Program-made: the position numbers and the translations under genes
DNA from: JBDTES01 sp039922435
GTDB taxonomy: Bacteria; Patescibacteriota; Saccharimonadia; Saccharimonadales; UBA4665
NCBI GenBank assembly: GCA_039922435.1
Contig: JBDTES010000002.1
Location: forward strand, 1-11,288
Length of the DNA: 11,288 nucleotides
Direction: 5' to 3'
Shown here: positions 7,101-11,288 of the stretch, in pieces
Layout: every line of letters begins with the position of its first letter
Position numbering within the stretch: position 1 is the first letter of the stretch
Notes under the pieces: generated by a model
The model's input: the letters and a program-made list of their open reading frames with translations, nothing else
What the model was told of the DNA's origin: nothing
The model's database searches: none

Positions 7101-7109
7101 TGTTATACT
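7101..7109 (+). promoter_or_regulatory. Extended -10 promoter of the kinase-like/receiver/recO operon
   Basis: TGT followed by TATACT (7104-7109) forms an extended -10 element of the TGnTATAAT type. No good -35 box is seen 17-18 bases upstream. Transcription would begin near 7116, downstream of the TTG at 7087, so that longer start is not usable from this promoter. The leader then holds GAGAGGG (7127-7133) and GAGGG (7135-7139) ahead of ATG 7144. Confidence 0.5.
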
Positions 7110-7143
7110 GAGGTTAAACGTAGCTAGAGAGGGCGAGGGCCAG

Positions 7144-7863
7144 ATGCAGCAAATTACGCGGAGTTTGGAGGAACAGGATAGGCTGCTACTTAGTGTGTCT
7201 GATCAGCTTAAACTACCTCTGACGCAGATAGCCCGAATGGCAGAACTAGCTCAAACTACTGGACAAACTTTGGATTACTGGAAAGAAGTCGAAGTAACCG
7301 CGGCGGCGGCGCTTAGCCTAGTTGAGAGTTACGCTTTAAGTTTACGGCTAAGTAGTCAGTTGGAACGGCCCGAACTAGCGCCTCTGACGGTTTCGTCTTT
7401 ACTCTACGATACGGCCGAGTCTTTGAGTCCTATGGCCAAGAAGTGTGGGGTCGAGCTGCAGCTTGATACTGGCCTACGAGCCTTACCGGTACTAGGTGAT
7501 AGGCAAGTGCTACTAGCGGCTTTGTCAGCTCTAGGCTATGTCTTTATAGAAGGAAGTATGACTGGACCGGATGATGACCCGGTAGTTCTTAGATTGTCGG
7601 CTCATCGTAGCCGCTACGGAATCGTGGCTGGTATTTACAGCTCGACGCCTGGCATGGCGACTGATAGCTTGCGACGAGCTCGCGCACTGTATGGTCGAGC
7701 TCGTCAGCCGTATAGTCAGCTAACATTTGGTCCAGCTGCTGGTGTATTTGTGGCTGATTCCTTGCTTAGTAGTCTGTCGACGAGGTTGCATGCTGCTAGG
7801 TATCATAAATTTAATGGTTTAGCCGTTACTTTGACTCCCGGTCGGCAGCTCCAGTTTGTCTAA
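7144..7863 (+). CDS. Degenerate histidine-kinase-like protein (pseudokinase)
   Basis: A 239-aa protein with the layout of a cytoplasmic sensor histidine kinase core but without its catalytic residues. Residues 17-35 (SVSDQLKLPLTQIARMAEL) align with the HisKA box HELRTPLT, with Asp20 in place of the phospho-accepting His. In the HATPase part, SALGYV (128-133) stands where NALKYT is usual, so the N-box Asn is lost. SSTPGM (166-171) replaces the G1 box DNGPGI. No clear GLGL G2 box remains. There is no membrane segment or sensor domain. The ATG at 7144 is chosen because GAGGG sites precede it and the promoter lies between it and TTG 7087. The receiver gene follows after one base. It probably acts by binding rather than phosphorylation, which is inference. 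Confidence 0.72.
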   Translation: MQQITRSLEEQDRLLLSVSDQLKLPLTQIARMAELAQTTGQTLDYWKEVEVTAAAALSLVESYALSLRLSSQLERPELAPLTVSSLLYDTAESLSPMAKKCGVELQLDTGLRALPVLGDRQVLLAALSALGYVFIEGSMTGPDDDPVVLRLSAHRSRYGIVAGIYSSTPGMATDSLRRARALYGRARQPYSQLTFGPAAGVFVADSLLSSLSTRLHAARYHKFNGLAVTLTPGRQLQFV

Positions 7864-7864
7864 G

Positions 7865-8248
7865 ATGCATATTTTATTACTAGAGCCAGATCGAATTATG
7901 AGTAACGTATGTGCTCAGTTTTTGACTAGCCAAGGTTTTTTGACTAGCCAAGCTAGTAGCGCCCAGTCAGCTATTCATCAAATGGATAATAAGAAGCCAG
8001 ATATAGTGGTCGTTGAAATGGATTTAAAAGATCATAACGGTGTCGAGTTCTTGTACGAAATGCGCTCCTACCGAGAATGGTTTAGAGTGCCGGTTATTAT
8101 TTATAGTTTTGTGCCACCGGCTGAATTTCGTGAAATGAACGTGCTACGCGACAACCTAGGCGTAGTAGGTTATTTATACAAACCAGTAACTTCGCTGCAC
8201 TTGCTAGCTAAGTCGATTCGTCACCAGTTTCCAGTCGTCAAGGTATGA
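7865..8248 (+). CDS. Stand-alone receiver-domain protein with Glu at the phosphorylation site
   Basis: Single REC domain of 127 aa without an output domain. Strand 1 ends in LLLEPD (4-9), which keeps only part of the acidic pair. PDIVVVEMDLKDHNGVEFL (45-63) aligns without gaps to the usual PDLVLLDxxLPxxDGLEVL, with Glu51 in the place of the phospho-accepting Asp. Ser81 (VIIYSF) and Lys106 (YLYKPV) are the normal switch Ser/Thr and conserved Lys. Asp to Glu at this site often imitates the phosphorylated state, so the protein may be locked in an active form. The ATG at 7865 comes one base after the stop of the kinase-like gene; a TTG at 7856 would overlap that gene and is less likely. Its TGA stop overlaps the recO ATG. 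Confidence 0.85.
   Translation: MHILLLEPDRIMSNVCAQFLTSQGFLTSQASSAQSAIHQMDNKKPDIVVVEMDLKDHNGVEFLYEMRSYREWFRVPVIIYSFVPPAEFREMNVLRDNLGVVGYLYKPVTSLHLLAKSIRHQFPVVKV
7922..7952 (+). repeat. 18-base tandem repeat inside the receiver gene
   Basis: TTGACTAGCCAAG occurs at 7922-7934 and again at 7940-7952, period 18, encoding FLTSQG followed by FLTSQA. The receiver domain keeps its normal length, so this is not a late insertion that disturbs the fold. Confidence 0.6.
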
Positions 8249-8943
8249 ATCAAAAACAAACTACCGGAATTATCCTCAGACGAACTAATTATGGTGAGGC
8301 TGACCGCATAATTACTTTGCTGACGCCAGAGGCTGGCAAGCTGACTCTGATGGCCCGAGGGGTTCGTCGGATTAAGAGTAAACTGGCTGGTGGTATTGAG
8401 CTATTTAGTATCAGTCAAATTAGTTATCTGCCGGGGCGGGGCGAAATCGGTACACTAGTTTCGTCGCGTTTAATTAAATATTATGATCAAATTATTAAAG
8501 ATATTGACCGGACGATGCTAGGTTACGAGTTGATTAAGCAGCTCAATAAAGTCACCGAGGATCAGCCTGATCCAGCTTATTTTGATCTGATGGAGCAAGC
8601 CTTTGTTGCTCTAGATGATTCCAGTATCGATATAGGGCTTATTAAGTTATGGTTTGGGGCACAGCTATTGCGGAGTGATGGTTTTACGCCCAATTTACGG
8701 ACTGATAAGACTGGCAACAAGCTCCAGGCCGATGGTTCGTATGATTTTGGCTTTGAGGAAACCAGTTTCACCGAAAATCCTGAGGGCAACTTTAAGGCCG
8801 ACGATATAAAATTCCTGAGACTGCTATTTAATGGTAATTCTCCTAAGGTGTTGCAACAGGTCAGTGGTAGCGCCGAACTAACTTTGGCGGCCACACCGCT
8901 AGTTCAATCTATGCTAGCCAGCCATCTTCGGATATCTTCTTAG
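8245..8943 (+). CDS. recO: DNA repair protein RecO
   Basis: Recombination mediator that helps load RecA on single-stranded DNA in the RecFOR pathway and anneals complementary strands. The N-terminal OB-fold (about 1-80) has TTGIILRRTNYGEADRII (6-23), TPEAGKLTLMARGVRR (27-42) and KLAGGIELFSI, all typical of RecO. The helical C-terminal domain includes LRSDGFTPNL (142-151), the usual site of a zinc-binding CxxC. Here Asp154 and Gly157 stand in the Cys places, and the protein has no cysteine at all, so the zinc site is absent. Length (232 aa) is near normal. The ATG overlaps the TGA of the receiver gene, so translation is coupled to the kinase-like and receiver pair. Confidence 0.93.
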   Translation: MNQKQTTGIILRRTNYGEADRIITLLTPEAGKLTLMARGVRRIKSKLAGGIELFSISQISYLPGRGEIGTLVSSRLIKYYDQIIKDIDRTMLGYELIKQLNKVTEDQPDPAYFDLMEQAFVALDDSSIDIGLIKLWFGAQLLRSDGFTPNLRTDKTGNKLQADGSYDFGFEETSFTENPEGNFKADDIKFLRLLFNGNSPKVLQQVSGSAELTLAATPLVQSMLASHLRISS

Positions 8944-9007
8944 CCAGATAGGAGATGCTTAGCGATTTCATAAAATATGACTGAGCTCGCGCATTCCTTC
9001 GCTCCTC

Positions 9008-9016
9008 TGGTATAAT
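9008..9016 (+). promoter_or_regulatory. Extended -10 promoter of the glyS operon
   Basis: TGG followed by a perfect TATAAT (9011-9016) gives an extended -10 element. A -35 box is not apparent. Transcription should start near 9023, five or so bases before ATG 9028, leaving no room for a ribosome binding site on the first gene. Confidence 0.65.
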
Positions 9017-9027
9017 TTAAAATAACT

Positions 9028-9216
9028 ATGAGTGATGCAGAAATATTGTTTGATAACCGAGAGCCGATATATACAATATTATTTAGGCCAGAGGAGTTGA
9101 CTCTGCCGATGACTATGTCGAAGATTACCAGAGATGGTATTTATGAAGTTCATGTGGATGCTCCAACTTTTGAGCCGGATCATACCGGGCTACCTTATTG
9201 TAGAGGTATAGAATGA
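9028..9216 (+). CDS. Hypothetical 62-aa protein coupled to glyS
   Basis: I do not recognise this protein. It is short and acidic, with predicted strands (YTILFR at 15-20, IYEVHVDAPTF at 38-48) and a tail GLPYCRGIE holding its only cysteine. There is no membrane segment. The ATG lies about five bases after the predicted transcription start of the operon. Its TGA overlaps the ATG of glyS (ATGA at 9213-9216), and its last codons contain the AGAGG ribosome binding site (9202-9206) of glyS. Translation of the two should be linked. It could be a small functional protein or a leader reading frame that sets glyS expression. The strand-like composition favours a folded protein. Confidence 0.6.
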   Translation: MSDAEILFDNREPIYTILFRPEELTLPMTMSKITRDGIYEVHVDAPTFEPDHTGLPYCRGIE

Positions 9217-10631
9217 GTGACGTGAAACTCGAAGATATTGTTAGTTTGGCCAAACGGCGGGGGTTTATTTATCCGGGTAGCGACGTTTATGGTGGCCTGG
9301 CTGGTACCTGGGATTATGGGCCGCTGGGTGTAGCGCTTAAGAGAAATATCATGAATTTATGGTGGAAGATGTTCGTCGATGAGGCCGATAATATGTACGG
9401 TGTCGATGCAGCCATACTAATGAATCAAAAAGTCTGGCAGGCCTCCGGCCACGTTGATACGTTTACTGACCCTCTGGTTGAGTGCAGTAACTGTCACAAT
9501 CGTTTTCGGGCCGACAAGCTAGATAACCCAGATAAATGCCCAGTTTGTGGCAAAGAACATACATTTGGTGAGCCTCGTGCCTTTAATATGATGTTTAAGA
9601 CGTATATTGGGCCCGTTGATGAGACGAAAGTTGCTGGTGGCGCAACAATGATTTCAGATTTAAATACACAGACTGGTAAAGCAGACTCTAGAATCACGGA
9701 GACAAACGAAACAGTAAAATATTCACTTAGTGATGATACATCACTAGTCTATCTGAGGCCGGAGACAGCGCAGGGGATTTTTACTAATTTTAAGAATGTA
9801 GTGGATAGTTTTTATCCAGATTTGCCATTTGGTTTGGCCCAGCAGGGCAAGGCTTTTCGTAACGAGATTAGTCCACGCGATTTTATCTTTCGAAGCCGTG
9901 AATTTGAGCAGATGGAAATTGAATACTTTGTGCACCCAGACCAGTGGGAGACAGTGTTCGAAGATTGGATCAAGCGAGTACATTTATGGTGCGACGCCCT
10001 GGGGCTGCCAGCCGAATCCGTGCATGAATTAGAAGTGCCAGAAGCCGATCGGGCCCACTATTCTAAGCGGACAGTCGACTTTGAATTCGACTTTCCAATT
10101 GGCCGCGAAGAACTTTTGGGCCTGGCTTACCGGACAGATTTTGACCTTATGAATATTCAAAGGGCGTCTGGCAAAAGCATGGAATATCGGCCCAAAGATG
10201 GCTCAAAACCGTTTGTGCCGCATGTTATTGAGCCGAGTTTTGGTGTCGAGCGGGCTCTAATGGCTGTACTTTCGGCCGCTTATAAAGAAGACGAGCAGAA
10301 CGGCGAGAAGCGCATCTATCTAGCATTACCAGCACATTTAGCACCCGTAAAAGTTGCCGTTTTACCACTGGTTAAAAACAAGCCAGAGTTAGTTGCCAAA
10401 GCCCGCGAAGTCTACGACATGCTTAAAAAAGAAATTGGCAACGTCATGTGGGTAGATACTGGCAATATCGGCAAAAACTACCGCAAAATGGACGAAATTG
10501 GCACTCCATACTGCGTAACGGTAGACTTTGAAACCCTAGAAGGCGACACCGCCGGCACTGTAACCGTCCGCAACCGCGACACCACTGAACAAACCCGAGT
10601 AAAGATAGAAGACCTAATAGAGTCAATATAA
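9213..10631 (+). CDS. glyS: Glycyl-tRNA synthetase, single-chain class II type
   Basis: Joins glycine to tRNA-Gly; dimeric alpha2-type enzyme rather than the GlyQ/GlyS heterotetramer. The 472 residues contain GLAGTWDYGPLGVALKRN (28-45) and a zinc-type cluster Cys91-x2-Cys94 with Cys109-x2-Cys112. LRPETAQGIF (181-190) is followed by motif 2, FRNEISPRDFIFRSREFEQM (215-234), then motif 3, EPSFGVERALMAVLSAAYKE (340-359). The anticodon-binding domain starts near LPAHLAPVKVAVLPL (372-386) and ends with KMDEIGTPYCVTVDFE (425-440). Odd points: about 45 residues (135-179) lie between IGP and YLRPETAQ, where 5-10 are usual, rich in Thr, Asn, Asp and Ser. The last 100 codons also use C- and A-ending codons far more than the rest. 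The ATG has AGAGG 6 bases upstream. The stop overlaps the next ATG (TAATG). Confidence 0.96.
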   Translation: MSDVKLEDIVSLAKRRGFIYPGSDVYGGLAGTWDYGPLGVALKRNIMNLWWKMFVDEADNMYGVDAAILMNQKVWQASGHVDTFTDPLVECSNCHNRFRADKLDNPDKCPVCGKEHTFGEPRAFNMMFKTYIGPVDETKVAGGATMISDLNTQTGKADSRITETNETVKYSLSDDTSLVYLRPETAQGIFTNFKNVVDSFYPDLPFGLAQQGKAFRNEISPRDFIFRSREFEQMEIEYFVHPDQWETVFEDWIKRVHLWCDALGLPAESVHELEVPEADRAHYSKRTVDFEFDFPIGREELLGLAYRTDFDLMNIQRASGKSMEYRPKDGSKPFVPHVIEPSFGVERALMAVLSAAYKEDEQNGEKRIYLALPAHLAPVKVAVLPLVKNKPELVAKAREVYDMLKKEIGNVMWVDTGNIGKNYRKMDEIGTPYCVTVDFETLEGDTAGTVTVRNRDTTEQTRVKIEDLIESI

Positions 10632-11167
10632 TGAAACAGGCATTGATTTTACATGGGACGGACGGGAAACCGGATAGTAATTGGTTTCCTTGGCTTAAGG
10701 CTGAGCTAGAGGAGTGTGATTATGAGGTTTGGGTACCGCTATTGCCAGACAACCATGCACCGAATAGGCAGACTTATAATGATTTCTTGCTGAATAGTGG
10801 TCATGATTTTACCGATAATATTGTGGTAGGGCACTCTTCTGGGGCGGTTGAGGTATTGAATCTATTAATGGACGAGCGCTGTCCGAAGATTGGACTGGGT
10901 GTTATGGTTAGTGCCTGGGATCACATGCTGCCGGACGATGGAGATTATAAACAATTCGAGAAACTTTTTCCGGAGAGTGGCTTTAATTTTGACACTATTC
11001 GGCAGAAGGCTAGTAAGCTAGCTTTTCTACACAGTGCAGATGACCCACATTGTCCACTGGAGCAGGCTGAATATTTGGCTAAGAACTTAAACGCACCATT
11101 AACTATTATTCAAAATGGTGACCATTTGGGTGACCAGTTTCCACAATTTCCTCAGCTCTGGCGCTAG
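10631..11167 (+). CDS. RBBP9/YdeN-type alpha/beta serine hydrolase, 3' end altered by IS30
   Basis: Small cytoplasmic serine hydrolase of the RBBP9/YdeN group (178 aa here, usually about 180-195). ALILHGTDGKPDSNWFPWLK (4-23) is the typical start. The nucleophile elbow is GHSSGA (67-72) with Ser69, the acid is Asp137 or Asp138 in SADDPHCP, and the base is His165 in GDHLG. The full triad is therefore present. Natural substrates of the family are poorly known. The frame ends LWR-stop exactly where the end of an IS30 element begins: TAG 11165-11167 is part of the IS repeat, so the last residues (perhaps about 10) have probably been cut off. The ATG overlaps the glyS stop codon, which indicates coupling to glyS. 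Activity may be kept because all catalytic residues lie upstream. Confidence 0.82.
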   Translation: MKQALILHGTDGKPDSNWFPWLKAELEECDYEVWVPLLPDNHAPNRQTYNDFLLNSGHDFTDNIVVGHSSGAVEVLNLLMDERCPKIGLGVMVSAWDHMLPDDGDYKQFEKLFPESGFNFDTIRQKASKLAFLHSADDPHCPLEQAEYLAKNLNAPLTIIQNGDHLGDQFPQFPQLWR

Positions 11168-11188
11168 ATTCTAGTCCGAATCGCAACA
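11163..11188. repeat. Terminal inverted repeat of the IS30 element
   Basis: The 26 bases outside the transposase stop contain the TAGATTC and CGCAACA blocks seen in IS30-type ends. They also provide the TAG stop of the hydrolase frame. The matching opposite repeat is not in the window, so the exact outer base is uncertain by one or two positions. Confidence 0.65.
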
Positions 11189-11288
11189 TTACCACTTTGC
11201 CTCAAACATCTGCTTTGGTGTCCGGTAGCCTAGTCGTTTCCTAGGCCTAGTATTGAGCTGATGGACCGCTAGGTCAAGCTGCTCCTGA
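11189..11288 (-). CDS. IS30-family transposase, C-terminal fragment (partial)
   Basis: The last 32 residues of a DDE transposase, read from the window edge to the TAA at 11191-11189. The text QLNTRPRKRLGYRTPKQMF is the strongly conserved end of the integrase core in IS30-family transposases (LNxRPRKxLGYKTP). The rest, including the first two catalytic Asp residues, is outside the window. The frame is open to the edge with no frameshift seen, so the element could be intact. Confidence 0.9.
   Translation of the reverse strand, partial: QEQLDLAVHQLNTRPRKRLGYRTPKQMFEAKW

Larger units (their letters stand above)
11163..11288 (-). mobile_element. IS30-family insertion sequence, right part, cut by the window edge
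   Basis: Contains the C-terminal end of an IS30-type transposase (stop at 11189-11191) and the outer inverted repeat. The repeat carries TAGATTC (11165-11171), ten bases, then CGCAACA (11182-11188). As I remember the E. coli IS30 end, it has the same two blocks with the same spacing. The outer boundary is therefore near 11163. The other end and most of the element are outside the window. Confidence 0.8.

Noticed and set aside
7087..7143. TTG start 19 codons upstream of the kinase-like gene
   Set aside because: It lies upstream of the extended -10 box; GAGGG sites favour ATG 7144.
8944..9007. Possible terminator or riboswitch (T-box) before the glyS operon
   Set aside because: Only about 60 bases, no stable hairpin with a U-run, no T-box core sequence, and the promoter lies right at the gene start so no leader exists.
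9028..10631. Possible UGA-as-glycine code (Gracilibacteria type), considered because of the unusual GlyRS
   Set aside because: TGA ends several genes at natural C-termini and no in-frame TGA is needed anywhere.
10631..11167. Calling the hydrolase a pseudogene
   Set aside because: The catalytic triad and nearly the full family length are present; only the extreme C-terminus seems changed by the IS element.

Overview
The window looks like chromosome from a small-genome bacterium of the Candidate Phyla Radiation, most likely Candidatus Saccharibacteria (TM7) or a close relative. This is an inference from three things: very tight gene packing with start/stop overlaps, short versions of housekeeping proteins (XseA of 377 aa, RecO of 232 aa without a zinc site), and the single-chain class II glycyl-tRNA synthetase. 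TGA works as an ordinary stop (at 6335-6337, 8246-8248 and 9214-9216), so the UGA-glycine code of Gracilibacteria/Absconditabacteria does not apply. No rRNA, tRNA, tmRNA or CRISPR array was seen, and no gene-free stretch exceeds about 200 bases.

Layout. Positions 1-1870 look accessory: an unknown 81-aa acidic protein behind a good promoter (139-167) and a 407-aa FHA-domain protein whose own promoter (538-566) overlaps the longest possible reading frame. A perfect 19-bp-arm inverted repeat (1830-1869) serves as a two-way terminator between this and the convergent operon. That minus-strand operon (3441 to 1884) carries a Trm11-like SAM methyltransferase and ribosomal protein L27 (rpmA). A very compact divergent promoter around 3450-3458 separates it from a plus-strand operon: an LPG-synthase/flippase-type membrane protein, xseA, xseB (exonuclease VII) and a membrane-anchored methyltransferase of the FAM173/ATPSCKMT type. 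A single-pass envelope protein follows (6381-7043).

The next operon (7144-8943) encodes a histidine-kinase-like protein, a stand-alone receiver-domain protein and RecO. The kinase-like protein has Asp where the phospho-accepting His should be and weakened ATP-binding boxes. The receiver has Glu where the phospho-accepting Asp should be. The pair looks like a two-component system that has given up phosphotransfer on both sides. This is the most unusual thing in the window. The last operon holds a 62-aa unknown protein, glycyl-tRNA synthetase with an extra polar insert of about 35-45 residues and a compositionally different C-terminal domain, and an RBBP9/YdeN-type serine hydrolase. The hydrolase frame runs directly into the end of an IS30-family insertion sequence, which supplies its stop codon. 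The transposase of that element (minus strand) is cut by the window edge.

Several promoters here put the predicted transcription start within a few bases of the start codon (genes at 3465, 6381, 9028, and 3441 on the minus strand). First genes of operons may therefore be read from leaderless or near-leaderless mRNAs, while internal genes use Shine-Dalgarno sequences or start/stop coupling.
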